Below are positions 49,101 through 57,892 of a stretch of 63,913 bases of DNA, one piece after another. This stretch comes from Caldilineaceae bacterium bin34 (lineage in GTDB: Bacteria; Chloroflexota; Anaerolineae; Caldilineales; Caldilineaceae): contig MPMO01000022.1 of the NCBI GenBank assembly GCA_002238555.1, positions 1 to 63,913 on the forward strand, written 5' to 3'. Position 1 is the stretch's first letter. Each line of letters opens with the position of its first letter. The notes under the pieces are model-generated. The model did no database searches. It was given only the letters and a program-made list of their open reading frames with translations, and was not told the DNA's origin. Made by a program: the position numbers and the translations under genes.

Positions 49101-49503
49101 TACTTCCATCCTGGTCAGACTGGCCACCGTGGAGTCGGATCCGGACTTCCAGCGTTGCGTGAATAAGCTTCGCATCCTGATCGAAGAGCGGGATACACAG
49201 ATGTTTGCCTCGAACCAAGTGAGCGGCGAGATCCGTATCGTGCTGCAACACCACTACGGCATATCGGCATCAGACGCCCGTTCCAGGCTGGTCGATGTGT
49301 TGGCTAGCGGCATGATCGCGCCTCTGAACGGGCAGTCCGTCGTATTGGCACTGCAGACATCGGGTGGGCTCGGTATCTTCGACAGGCTGATCGCGGACGG
49401 GTACTCGTATGAGAACCTCGAGACGCTTACGCTGGACAGACAGATGGCAAGCCTTTCCAACCTGCGCAGATTGGGGGGAACCGGGACAGAAATGGAAGGA
49501 TGA
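49078..49503 (+). CDS. VapC-like PIN-domain toxin
   Basis: The protein has 141 residues from the ATG at 49078. PIN landmarks: D8 in YGIDTSILVRL, the middle glutamate in VSGEIRIVLQHHYG, and the acidic region FDRLIADGYSYENLETLTLD. It should be a metal-dependent ribonuclease neutralised by the AbrB-like partner. The tail after LTLDRQMASLSN is longer than usual. Confidence 0.88.
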   Translation: MTQTYGIDTSILVRLATVESDPDFQRCVNKLRILIEERDTQMFASNQVSGEIRIVLQHHYGISASDARSRLVDVLASGMIAPLNGQSVVLALQTSGGLGIFDRLIADGYSYENLETLTLDRQMASLSNLRRLGGTGTEMEG

Positions 49504-49641
49504 GGGCTCGACCGGAAGTGCTGCGGCCAAGGCGTTACACTGCAATGGGGTTGCCCATAGGAGCCGGGGTCGATGCCTGTGGCTTGGTTACAGGAACACC
49601 GCCTGCCCTGCCAGGTTGCAATCCCTGCAAGCCAATAGCGA

Positions 49642-50619
49642 ATGCCGCCCATGCCCGACGCCTTTTCTTCTCCCAACCAGATTCGTGACGCGCTGCACGG
49701 CCAGGGGTACGTCTGCTCGCCCGAAATCGCCACGATCACCTACCTCAGCGATCAGCTGGACAAGCCCCTGTTGATTGAGGGACCGGCTGGTGTCGGCAAG
49801 ACCGAGCTGGCCAAGGTTGTGGCGGCCGCCACCGGGCGCGAACTGATTCGCCTGCAGTGCTACGAGGGCCTGGACGAGACCAAGGCGCTCTACGAGTGGG
49901 AGTACGCCAAGCAACTCCTGTACACCCAGCTGCTGCGGGACAAGCTGCAGGAGGTGCTGGCATCCGCCGGCAGCCTGGCCGAGTCGGCGGACCGGATCGC
50001 CGCCGAGGAGAACGTGTTTTTCTCGATGCGCTTCCTGCTGCAACGGCCCCTGCTCAAGGCCCTGCTCAGCCCGGAACCGGTGGTGCTCCTAATCGATGAG
50101 ATCGACCGGGCGGATGCCGAATTCGAGGCGTTCCTGCTGGAGATTCTGAGCGACTTCCAAATCAGCGTGCCCGAACTCGGCACCCTGACGGCTCGGGTGC
50201 AGCCGCTGGTGTTCCTGACCAGCAACAACACGCGCGAACTGTCCGAGGCCCTCAAGCGCAGGTGTCTCTATCTTTTCCTCAACTACCCGGAACTGGAGCA
50301 GGAGATCGCCGTGGTCAACCTGAAGGTGCCGGAACTGGACGGCGCGTTGACCCGGCAGGCCGTGGAGATGGTGCAGGGCCTGCGCAATCTGGACCTGCGC
50401 AAGCATCCGAGCATCAGCGAAACCCTGGATTGGGCCCGCACGCTGGTGATCCTCAATGCCGAGCGGCTGGATAGTGGTTTGGTGTCCGACACGCTGAACG
50501 TCCTGCTCAAGCACGAGCGGGATCTGAAACGGGTGCAGCAGCGCCTGGAACCCATGCCCGGGGATGGCCCCGAGTATCAGGGCCCCGAAGATGAAGAGGA
50601 CCATACCCGGTACCTGTAG
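49642..50619 (+). CDS. MoxR-type AAA+ ATPase
   Basis: A 325-residue AAA+ protein: Walker A GPAGVGKTEL, Walker B VVLLIDEIDRAD, sensor region FLTSNNTRELSEALKRRCLY with the arginine finger. The lid domain follows. The sequence is close to CoxD-like MoxR proteins, which work with a VWA partner to mature or activate metalloenzymes. The partner gene is 41 bp downstream. Confidence 0.93.
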   Translation: MPPMPDAFSSPNQIRDALHGQGYVCSPEIATITYLSDQLDKPLLIEGPAGVGKTELAKVVAAATGRELIRLQCYEGLDETKALYEWEYAKQLLYTQLLRDKLQEVLASAGSLAESADRIAAEENVFFSMRFLLQRPLLKALLSPEPVVLLIDEIDRADAEFEAFLLEILSDFQISVPELGTLTARVQPLVFLTSNNTRELSEALKRRCLYLFLNYPELEQEIAVVNLKVPELDGALTRQAVEMVQGLRNLDLRKHPSISETLDWARTLVILNAERLDSGLVSDTLNVLLKHERDLKRVQQRLEPMPGDGPEYQGPEDEEDHTRYL

Positions 50620-50660
50620 CGCAAGCGGGGTTCCGGTCGAAGCAGGCAGCGGAGGGCGAA

Positions 50661-52043
50661 ATGGAAACCCGACTGATGCAGTTTGCCCGTGCGTTGCGGG
50701 CCGCCGGGGTGCCGGTGAGCATGGCCGAAACGGTGGATGCGGCGGGAGCCCTCACCGCCCTGGGCGTCAAGGATCGGGAACCATTCCGCATCAGCCTGCG
50801 TTCCACGCTGATCAAGCGCACCATCCACCTGCCGGTCTTCGACGAACTGTTCCCCATCTTCTTCGACGGCAAGGCCGAACTCCCGCCCGACATGGACAAC
50901 GCCCTGGAAAACCTGTCGGACGAGGAGGCGGAGCAGTTGGCGTTGGCGCTCCAGCAGCTGAAGGACAACATCGCCGACAGCCTGCGGCGTCTGCTGCGGG
51001 GCGATCCCCTGACGCGACAGGATCTCAATCAGCTGGCGGCGATGACGGGCCTGGACCGGGCCCGCAACATGCGCTGGAGTGAATGGATGGTACGGCGCAT
51101 GCAGGCCGCCTTGCAGCACGACAGCGTGCGCCGGGCCATGGTGGAGATTGCCCAGCTGCTGGAACAGGTCGGCTTCTCCAAGGAACGCCTCGACGAACTG
51201 CGCGCCATGCTGCAGGCCAACATCGAGGCCGAGACCGGGCAGCTGCAGAACTTCGCCGGCCAGCGCATCACGGACAACATGCAGGCCCGGCCTCCGTCCG
51301 AGGATGTCGAGGATTTGCTGCATGCTCCGTTCGGCCGTCTGGGCGAGGACGAGATGAACGTTCTGCGCCAGGAGGTGCGCCGCCTGTCCGCGGCGCTCAG
51401 GAGCCGGATTTCGCTGCGGCAGAAGCGGCAGAAGACCGGAACCCTGGACTTGAAGTCCACCATCCGCCGCAACCTGGGGCACGGGGGCGTGCCGTTCACC
51501 CTCAGCTACAAACGACGCCAAAAGAAGCCGCGGCTGGTGGTGGTCTGCGACGTTTCGACCTCGATGCGCTACTGCACCGAGCTCATGCTGGGCCTGATCC
51601 ACGCCATGCAGGACCAAATCTCGCGTACCTATGCCTTCGCCTTCAACGACCATCTGGAATACATCACCCCCGATCTGGCCCACGGTTCGGCCCAGGAGGC
51701 GGTGGACCGCGTGCTGGTCCGCATGCCGCCCGGCCACTACAGTACGGACCTGGGCGGCAGCCTGGCCGAGTTCGACCGCGAGTGGCTTGATCTGGTCAAC
51801 CACCGGACCACCCTCCTGATGGTCGGCGACGGACGCAACAACTTCAGGGATCCGGAGACGGGCATCTTTCAGGAGATGGCCCGGCGCTGCACCCGGACCA
51901 TCTGGCTCAACCCGGAACCGCCCATGCTGTGGGGTACCGGGGACAGTGACATGAACGAGTACCTGCCCTTCTGCGACCACGTGCTGCAGGTGCAGACCAT
52001 GGCGGAACTGACCGCGGCGGTCGACGAGCTGCTGACCCGCTGA
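50661..52043 (+). CDS. CoxE-like VWA-domain protein, partner of MoxR
   Basis: A 460-residue protein with a helical N-terminal half and a C-terminal VWA domain. The MIDAS motif is VVVCDVSTSMRY (DxSxS), with the later TDLGGSLAEF threonine/aspartate. GGCGGAGGGCG precedes the ATG. MoxR/CoxE pairs insert or reorganise cofactors of molybdenum hydroxylases; no such enzyme is in the window, so the client is unknown. Confidence 0.9.
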   Translation: METRLMQFARALRAAGVPVSMAETVDAAGALTALGVKDREPFRISLRSTLIKRTIHLPVFDELFPIFFDGKAELPPDMDNALENLSDEEAEQLALALQQLKDNIADSLRRLLRGDPLTRQDLNQLAAMTGLDRARNMRWSEWMVRRMQAALQHDSVRRAMVEIAQLLEQVGFSKERLDELRAMLQANIEAETGQLQNFAGQRITDNMQARPPSEDVEDLLHAPFGRLGEDEMNVLRQEVRRLSAALRSRISLRQKRQKTGTLDLKSTIRRNLGHGGVPFTLSYKRRQKKPRLVVVCDVSTSMRYCTELMLGLIHAMQDQISRTYAFAFNDHLEYITPDLAHGSAQEAVDRVLVRMPPGHYSTDLGGSLAEFDREWLDLVNHRTTLLMVGDGRNNFRDPETGIFQEMARRCTRTIWLNPEPPMLWGTGDSDMNEYLPFCDHVLQVQTMAELTAAVDELLTR

Positions 52044-52056
52044 TCGGCCTTCGCCG

Positions 52057-52081
52057 CCCGCGGACCGAGTCCGTCCGCGGG
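52057..52081. terminator. Hairpin after the VWA gene
   Basis: CCCGCGGAC (52057-52065) pairs with GTCCGCGGG (52073-52081). It directly abuts the TATAAT of the next gene, so the end of one transcription unit and the start of the next are only a few bases apart. Confidence 0.55.
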
Positions 52082-52084
52082 TTG

Positions 52085-52090
52085 TATAAT
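52085..52090 (+). promoter_or_regulatory. -10 element (TATAAT) of the first aminotransferase gene
   Basis: A perfect TATAAT lies 109 bp before the ATG. The leader has a small GCCT/AGGC hairpin with a six-T loop and a CCGGCT/AGCCGG stem. No T-box sequence is seen. Confidence 0.5.
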
Positions 52091-52198
52091 CCCGCTCCGG
52101 GCGCGCGGCGCCTGTGTTTTTTAGGCGGGCTTTCCGGCTGCCGACAAGCCGGATGCCACAGAGCATATACATACATATAGGAGTGCGGGTACAGGCCC

Positions 52199-53125
52199 AT
52201 GACCATGCGTGCCGACTACATCTGGATGAACGGCGAAGTGATGCCGTGGGACCAGGCCACCGTCCATGTCTTTGCCCATGCCCTGCACTACGGCTCCAGC
52301 GCCTTCGAGGGTATCCGGGCCTATGAAATCAACGGAACCCCGCACCTGTTTCGGGCCCGGGAGCACTACGAACGGCTCCTGTTCAGTTGCAAGGTGGCCC
52401 GCATGGAGTCGCCGCTCGACGTGGACGGGTGGATCGACGTGACCAAGCAGGTCCTGCGGGCCAACAAGCTGGCCGGCGCCTACGTCCGGCCGCTGGTCTT
52501 CCGGGGCTACGATTCGCTGGGCGTGGACGGCCGGGGCTGCCCCATCGATGCCATCCTGGGTGCGGTGCCCTGGGGCAAGTACCTGGGCGAGGAGGCCATC
52601 GAACAGGGGGTGGACGTCCAGGTGTCCAGCTGGCGTCGCATGTCCTCCAACAGCTTCAGTCCCATGGCCAAGATTGGCGGTCAGTACGTCAACAGCCAGA
52701 ACGTGGTGATGGAGGCCAAGGACAACGGCTTTGTCGAGGGCATCGTGCTGGACGCCAACGACAATGTGTCCGAAGGCAGCGGCGAGAACATTTTCCTGGT
52801 CATCGACGACCGGATCTATACGCCGCCGGTGGCCAGTTCGATCCTGCGGGGCATCACCCGCGACAGCGCAATGACCATTGCGCGCAGCAAGGGGTTCGAA
52901 GTACGGGAGGAGTTCATTTCGCGCGAAATGCTGTATCTCGCCGACGAGATTTTCTTTTCGGGCACGGCCGCCGAGATCACGCCGGTCCGGTCGGTGGACC
53001 GCATGCCGGTGGGCAGCGGACAGCGGGGTCCGGTCACCAAGGAGATTCAGGCGACATTCTTTGGCATCGTGGAGGACGGTACCCACGACGAATGGGGCTG
53101 GCTCGAGGCCGTTCCGCTCGATTGA
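52199..53125 (+). CDS. ilvE: Branched-chain amino acid aminotransferase, copy 1
   Basis: A 308-residue fold-type IV PLP enzyme: HALHYGSSAFEGIRAYEI, the PLP lysine K158 in SPMAKIGGQYVNSQ, EGSGENIFLVIDD, GITRDSAMTIA and FFSGTAAEITPVRSVD. It transaminates leucine, isoleucine and valine. A second, nearly identical gene follows after 265 bp. The residues of the active site are the same in both copies. Confidence 0.93.
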   Translation: MTMRADYIWMNGEVMPWDQATVHVFAHALHYGSSAFEGIRAYEINGTPHLFRAREHYERLLFSCKVARMESPLDVDGWIDVTKQVLRANKLAGAYVRPLVFRGYDSLGVDGRGCPIDAILGAVPWGKYLGEEAIEQGVDVQVSSWRRMSSNSFSPMAKIGGQYVNSQNVVMEAKDNGFVEGIVLDANDNVSEGSGENIFLVIDDRIYTPPVASSILRGITRDSAMTIARSKGFEVREEFISREMLYLADEIFFSGTAAEITPVRSVDRMPVGSGQRGPVTKEIQATFFGIVEDGTHDEWGWLEAVPLD

Positions 53126-53261
53126 ACCGGGAGGTCACCGGCTCCGGGTTGGGAACCATTCCGTTTGGTAAGGGAGTTCCGGCACATCGGTGTTTCCTGT
53201 CGCAGGTTTGACCGGAACCGAGATTCGAAGCTGGACCTGTCCTTCCGGTCTGAAACAGAAA

Positions 53262-53288
53262 CCGGCAACCGCGGTCCGCGGTTGCCGG
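53262..53288. terminator. 13-bp perfect hairpin between the two aminotransferase genes
   Basis: CCGGCAACCGCGG (53262-53274) is followed after one T by its exact complement (53276-53288). On the plus strand no T-run follows; on the minus strand TTTCTGTTTC follows. It separates the two copies. Confidence 0.6.
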
Positions 53289-53390
53289 CGCGGTATTAAG
53301 TCCATGACCGGACCCCTTCCCCCGGCCGTCTGTCCGGCGGTTGACGGGCCATAGTTGACAAATGCACATAGAGAGGGCAATACAGGTCCC

Positions 53391-54317
53391 ATGACCATGC
53401 GTGCCGACTACATCTGGATGAACGGCGAAGTGATGCCGTGGGACCAGGCTACTGTTCATGTCTTTGCCCATGCCCTGCACTACGGCTCCAGCGCCTTCGA
53501 GGGCATCCGGGCCTATGAAATCAACGGAATCCCGCACCTGTTCCGGGCTCGGGAGCACTACGAACGGCTTCTGTTCAGCTGCAAGGTGGCCCGCATGGCA
53601 TCGCCGCTCGACGTGGACGGATGGGTTGACGCGACCAAGCAGGTCCTGCGGGCCAACCGGCTGGCGGCCGCCTACATCCGGCCGCTGGTCTTCCGGGGCT
53701 ACGATTCGCTGGGCGTGGACGGCCGCGGTTGTCCTGTGGACGCAATTTTGGGGGCCATCCCGTTGGGCCGGTACTTGGGCGAGGAGGCCATTGAACAGGG
53801 GGTGGACATCCAGGTATCCAGCTGGCGGCGTGTTGCATCCAACAGTTTCAGTCCCATGGCCAAGATTGGCGGCCAATATGTCAACAGTCAGAATCTGGTC
53901 ATGGAAGCCAATGACAACGGGTTTGTCGAGGCCATTGCCCTGGATGCCAACGACCGTGTGTCGGAAGGCAGCGGCGAGAATATTTTCCTGGTCGTCGACG
54001 ACCGGATCTATACGCCGCCGATGGCCGGCTCGATTTTGCATGGCATCACGCGCGCCAGTGCCATCACCATTGCGCAAAGCAAGGGGTTCGAAGTGCGGGA
54101 GGAGTTCATTTCGCGGGAGATGCTGTACCTCGCCGACGAGATTTTCTTCTCGGGCACGGCCGCCGAGATTACGCCGGTCCGGTCAGTGGACCGCATGACG
54201 GTGGGCAGTGGACGGCGGGGTCCTGTGACCAAGGAGATCCAGGCGACCTTCTTTGGCATCGTGGAGGACGGCGCGCACGACGAATGGGGCTGGCTTGAGG
54301 CCGTTCCGCTTGATTGA
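53391..54317 (+). CDS. ilvE: Branched-chain amino acid aminotransferase, copy 2
   Basis: The protein has 308 residues from the ATG at 53391, the same start context (ACAGG..CCCATGACCATG) as copy 1. It differs from copy 1 by scattered substitutions (for example MASPLDVDGWVDATKQ against MESPLDVDGWIDVTKQ), with all catalytic residues kept, including the K158 position (SPMAKIGGQ). The pair is a tandem duplication. Its 3' end nearly touches the esterase gene, with an ATG-proximal GGAGG in between. Confidence 0.93.
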   Translation: MTMRADYIWMNGEVMPWDQATVHVFAHALHYGSSAFEGIRAYEINGIPHLFRAREHYERLLFSCKVARMASPLDVDGWVDATKQVLRANRLAAAYIRPLVFRGYDSLGVDGRGCPVDAILGAIPLGRYLGEEAIEQGVDIQVSSWRRVASNSFSPMAKIGGQYVNSQNLVMEANDNGFVEAIALDANDRVSEGSGENIFLVVDDRIYTPPMAGSILHGITRASAITIAQSKGFEVREEFISREMLYLADEIFFSGTAAEITPVRSVDRMTVGSGRRGPVTKEIQATFFGIVEDGAHDEWGWLEAVPLD

Positions 54318-54331
54318 TATATGGAGGCAAC

Positions 54332-55147
54332 ATGTCCGATAAGGAATTCAGGCACATAGGCCTTCCCTACCTCAGGTTCGATCAGGCCCGGGATCTGAGG
54401 CTGGACCTGTACCTGCCCCGGACCGATCATCCGGCGCCGCTGCTGGTCTGGATCCACGGCGGGGCCTGGATGCACGGGGACAAGTCGGATCCTCCCGTGC
54501 TGCCCATGGTCGACGAAGGCTGGGCCCTGGCCAGCATCCAGTACCACTTCAGCCAAGAGGCCCTGTTCCCGGCCCAGATTCACCAGTGCAAGGCGGCCAT
54601 CCGCTGGCTGCGGGCCCAGGCGGCGCGTTTTGGCTTCAATGCCGAGCGGATCGGTGTCCTGGGAGCATCCGCCGGCGGACACCTGGCGGCCCTGCTGGGG
54701 ACCTCCAACGGACAGGCGGCCTTGGAGGGCGATCTGGGCGAGCATCGGGACCAGTCCAGTTCGGTCCAGGCGGTGGTCGACTTGTTCGGTCCCACGGACT
54801 TCATGCGCCTGCCGGACCACCCCAGCGACCTCGACCATGCCGCGCCCGACTCGCCGGAGGGGTTGCTGCTCGGCGGCGCCGTGGCGGAGCATCCGGACCG
54901 CGTGGCCATGGCCAATCCCATCACCTGGATTTCGGACGACACGTGCCCGTTCCTCATCCTCCACGGCCAGGCGGACATGATCATCCCTTGGCAGCAGAGC
55001 CGGCTTCTGGCTGACGCCTTGGCGGACCACGGCTCCCATGTCGAGTTCAGGTTGCTCGGACAGGCAGGCCATGGTGGCCCCGAGTTCCATGGGGACGAAC
55101 AGGGCGAGGCCATCCGGGCCTTCTGCCGACGGCATCTTCTGGCTTGA
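54332..55147 (+). CDS. Alpha/beta hydrolase (esterase/lipase, HSL-like)
   Basis: The protein has 271 residues from the ATG at 54332 (GGAGG 6 bases upstream). The oxyanion motif HGGAW (42-46), nucleophile S113 in GASAGGHLAA, the aspartate in LHGQADMIIP and the histidine in GQAGHGG form the triad. No signal peptide, so it is cytosolic. It is 14 bp from the second aminotransferase and probably on its transcript. The substrate is unknown. Confidence 0.88.
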   Translation: MSDKEFRHIGLPYLRFDQARDLRLDLYLPRTDHPAPLLVWIHGGAWMHGDKSDPPVLPMVDEGWALASIQYHFSQEALFPAQIHQCKAAIRWLRAQAARFGFNAERIGVLGASAGGHLAALLGTSNGQAALEGDLGEHRDQSSSVQAVVDLFGPTDFMRLPDHPSDLDHAAPDSPEGLLLGGAVAEHPDRVAMANPITWISDDTCPFLILHGQADMIIPWQQSRLLADALADHGSHVEFRLLGQAGHGGPEFHGDEQGEAIRAFCRRHLLA

Positions 55148-55471
55148 CGATTTCTGAATGGGACGTCCGGTTTCCCCAGGACCTGGCGTAGCGGCCGGGT
55201 TGCTTCGGACAGGGACAGGTCGCAGTACACATCTGTCCCTGTTTCAATTTCATTGATTTTGGTCCGGGCCCGACATCGGTCTCCCCGGCGCGACAAAGTT
55301 TCGCGTGTTGGGGGCAGGCCATGGTGACCGCCACCAGTTGCTGGAAATGGCGCGTCCTGGGCTTGAACCGTCCGCACCAGTACCCGGCGGGTTGGTCCCG
55401 GTGGGGATGTTCCCATCTCCGTGCCGCGGACCAGGTCGTGCCAGCGGTGCATGCAAGTGTTTCACCAGTGC
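55148..55471. other. Gap between esterase and ABC remnant
   Basis: No gene is seen. The hairpin at 55209-55242 ends the esterase transcript. The remainder probably replaced the lost 5' half of the ABC gene that follows. Confidence 0.5.
55209..55242 (+). terminator. Intrinsic terminator after the esterase gene
   Basis: ACAGGGACAG (55209-55218) pairs with CTGTCCCTGT (55233-55242), followed by TTCAATTTCATTGATTTT. This is the most T-rich terminator-like structure in the window. Confidence 0.65.
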
Positions 55472-55962
55472 CTTCCTGTCCCTGAACCCGCGGATCATCA
55501 TTGCGGACGAACCGGTTTCGGCCCTGGACGGACACATCCAGGCCCAGGTCCTGAACCTCCTCCAGGAACTCAAGGAACAGTTGGGCCTGACACTGCTGTT
55601 CATTGCGCACGACCTGAGTGTCGTCGAGCACATCTGCGACCGCATCGCGGTCATGTACCTGGGCCACATCATGGAGATCGACGACGCCGAGGATCTCCTG
55701 CGCAACCCGGCCCACCCCTATACCGAGGCCTTGGTGTCCGCCGTGCCGCCGGCCGATCCGGATGTGCGCATGGAGCGCATCATTCTGGAGGGCGATGTGC
55801 CCAGTCCTTCCACCCCCCCCGAGCGGCTGTGTCTTCCATCCCCGCTGCCGCTATGCGGAGGACATCTGCCGCACGGAGTTGCCCCCCATGGTCGATCTGG
55901 GCGGCGGCCACATGAGTCGCTGTCATTTCGCGGCCGACCTCGAACTCCAGGAAGTGGAATGA
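55472..55962 (+). pseudogene. Oligopeptide ABC transporter ATPase remnant (OppF/DppF type)
   Basis: Only the 3' part remains: [20 protein letters not shown] (Walker B, D-loop), [33 protein letters not shown] and [14 protein letters not shown]. Walker A and the signature motif are missing. At the C8 run 55813-55820 one extra C shifts the frame away from the C-terminal oligopeptide-transport domain, [20 protein letters not shown], which continues in another frame to 55962. The gene is dead. Confidence 0.85.
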
Positions 55963-55963
55963 G

Positions 55964-56332
55964 GTGAACGGGGTGTCCGGAACCGTGCGGGGCTGGAGCG
56001 TCGCGGCCTGGCTGGTGCCTGTGGTCGGCCCCGTGCTGGCACTGCTCGCGGGCGGTCATGCCCTGTCCCGCCACCACGCCCTGCAGTCCCTGGTGGTCAG
56101 TGCCGCCGCCGTGGGTGTGTTCCTCGCCTGGGTCGCCGTCGCGTGGATGTTGACGTGGCTCCCAATCGTGGGTGCGACGTTGGGGGCCATGCTCTTTGCG
56201 GCGGTGCCCTTGGTTCTGGCCGCCACTCTGGTGGCCCATATTTCCGGGCCGGTGTATGCCTGGCAGGGCCGCTTCACGCTGGTTCCCCTGTACGGCGGCC
56301 TGCTGAGGGCCGTGCTGGGTTCCGCGGACTGA
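55964..56332 (+). CDS. Small integral membrane protein, DUF4870-like
   Basis: A 122-residue GTG-initiated protein with three or four transmembrane segments ([58 protein letters not shown]) and an HHALQSL motif reminiscent of DUF4870/TMEM-type proteins. It starts one base after the stop codon of the ABC remnant. Function unknown. Confidence 0.6.
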   Translation: MNGVSGTVRGWSVAAWLVPVVGPVLALLAGGHALSRHHALQSLVVSAAAVGVFLAWVAVAWMLTWLPIVGATLGAMLFAAVPLVLAATLVAHISGPVYAWQGRFTLVPLYGGLLRAVLGSAD

Positions 56333-56502
56333 CGGACGGGGGCCGGGCACCTGCGACCGGTACGCCGAAACTGGCGTACTGCACTACCTGCGCCAACGCG
56401 CAATCCCGGCGCGCCGGACCGTGCAGCACCGGCAGGGCTGGTGCCGCCGGTGATCTTCCTTCGCCCCCTGGCGGTCGTGTCGGGTTCGATCCGACAGCTG
56501 GG

Positions 56503-57675
56503 TTATGCGTTCCCGCGGCTATCCGGCTGGTCAGGGAACTGCAGCGAACGCCAGTCGGCTTTGCCCAACCACACCTCCATCACTTCCGCTGTGGTGCGCC
56601 CTTGTCCTGTCCGGCGCCAGTTGGCCTCGATTTGGGCAAGCAACGCGCCGGATAGTTTCGTTTTCAGCATTGAGTGCATGCTGGTGATGCGCTCATCCAG
56701 ATGGGCCCCCCGGACCTTGCGCTCGGCTTCCCGGACTTTACGCTCGGCCTCCTGGACTTTGCGCTCGGCTTCCTGCATGCTGCGTTTGGCATCCACCTCG
56801 CGGTCGCGCCAGAGACCCTGGTTCGGATCCCACCACTGCAGCCGATGCAGATCTACCGATTCATCCGGTATGCCGACATCCTCGTCGCGGGCCGCAGCCG
56901 GCAGCATGCGGATGTCGGCCGCCAGCACTGCGCTGTGGTACACGGGCCATTCCCCCTTCCCCGACTGTCGCGGGATGGGAACATAGCCGCCCGTGTCGTC
57001 CAGCCGCCAGCCCCAGAACGCAACGCCGTCCGCGTACGTCGGTGGTGCATGGCCCTCCGGGTCGTACAGCCAGTACTCCGCGATGCCCATGGCGGCATAG
57101 GCGTCCAGCTTCGGCCCCAGGTCCGCCCGCCACGTGGATTCGGAGAGGACCTCCAGCACCAGCAGCGGGGGCGGGTCCACGCCCAATCTGTAGGCGCGGG
57201 GCAGCGGTTCGCCGGAGGGAAACACATCCGGCAGCACGGCCACGTCCGGAACGAGATGTCCCTTGTCCCTGTACTCGTGGTCCGGCCCCAGGGCCTGTCG
57301 GACCGCGTCCGACAGGTGCACCCTGAATTCGCGCGGCGCACACCGGCCCCGCCGGGCCCCCACGGTGTCTTGGAAGGATGCCAGGGCGTGTTTGTGCGGT
57401 TCGCTGGTCAAGTAGGTAACCCCATCCACGCCGTAGTCCGGATCCGTCGTGTAGTCGTCGTCGTACTCATAGATCGGGTTGTAGGCATAGGTCGGGTCGT
57501 AGTGGGTCAGGGCTCTGATTGCCGCCCACCAGGCCGGACTGCCGGGCATCGGCATGGCAGGCAGCGGTGGCAGTGCGACGGTCGCAGCCCCGTTGAAGGG
57601 CCGATCCGCCGTTCCGTTCACAGTGTTGCCGTTGGTTTCGATCCGTTCCTGTTCCTGTACCTTCGGCGTGGCCAT
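56503..57675 (-). CDS. Uma2-family PD-(D/E)XK endonuclease-like protein with coiled-coil tail
   Basis: The protein has 390 residues from the ATG at 57675 (CAGGAG upstream). The Uma2 core is HLVPDVAVLPD, LLVLEVLSEST, DLGPKLDAYAAMGIAEYWLYDPE with the nuclease acidic residues and lysine. An N-terminal Tyr/Asp-rich extension (DYTTDPDYGVDG) and a C-terminal coiled coil built of EAERKVQ heptads lengthen it beyond the usual ~190-240 residues. Uma2 genes are very common in Chloroflexota and cyanobacteria; function is not established. Confidence 0.85.
   Translation of the reverse strand: MATPKVQEQERIETNGNTVNGTADRPFNGAATVALPPLPAMPMPGSPAWWAAIRALTHYDPTYAYNPIYEYDDDYTTDPDYGVDGVTYLTSEPHKHALASFQDTVGARRGRCAPREFRVHLSDAVRQALGPDHEYRDKGHLVPDVAVLPDVFPSGEPLPRAYRLGVDPPPLLVLEVLSESTWRADLGPKLDAYAAMGIAEYWLYDPEGHAPPTYADGVAFWGWRLDDTGGYVPIPRQSGKGEWPVYHSAVLAADIRMLPAAARDEDVGIPDESVDLHRLQWWDPNQGLWRDREVDAKRSMQEAERKVQEAERKVREAERKVRGAHLDERITSMHSMLKTKLSGALLAQIEANWRRTGQGRTTAEVMEVWLGKADWRSLQFPDQPDSRGNA
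56711..56774 (-). repeat. 21-bp tandem repeats coding for EAERKV heptads
   Basis: Three imperfect 21-bp units encode successive EAERKV(Q/R) heptads in the Uma2-like protein. Unit number may vary by slippage. Confidence 0.7.
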
Positions 57676-57790
57676 GGCCGCGCTCCTGCTCACTCCAAGA
57701 GTTGGTCTGCCATTGTAGTACGCCCCGAATCAGCGGCCTGCCATGTCTCCCATCGTCTGTTGATATGGCCGCCAATAGCCACGGTGTTTC

Positions 57791-57816
57791 GAACCCGTTG
57801 CGGGTTCCGTTAAAAT
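57791..57816 (+). promoter_or_regulatory. Inverted repeat and -10 before the sugar ABC operon
   Basis: GAACCCG-TTG-CGGGTTC (57791-57807) stands just upstream of TAAAAT (57811-57816), a plausible -10, about 77 bp before the binding-protein ATG. The repeat would suit a sugar-responsive repressor; no regulator gene is adjacent. Confidence 0.45.
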
Positions 57817-57892
57817 AGACTTGGCAGGTGCCGGTCGATTCCCCGTCGGCCGCCGCGCCAGGCCATCGTCCAACCTAGACAGGAGCAACCGT

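Noticed and set aside
52091..52198. T-box or other amino-acid riboswitch before ilvE copy 1
   Set aside because: No T-box consensus (AGGGTGGNACCGCG) and no specifier loop structure; only short stems are visible.
53355..53390. TTGACA before ilvE copy 2 as a -35
   Set aside because: At 17-bp spacing the -10 would be CAATAC and transcription would start at or inside the coding region.
56476..56497. tRNA T-arm-like GTCGGGTTCGATCCGAC
   Set aside because: The stem does not register with a TTCGA loop, and no acceptor, D or anticodon arm can be formed around it.
56711..56774. Short repeats as a CRISPR array
   Set aside because: The units are contiguous 21-bp coding heptads without spacers.
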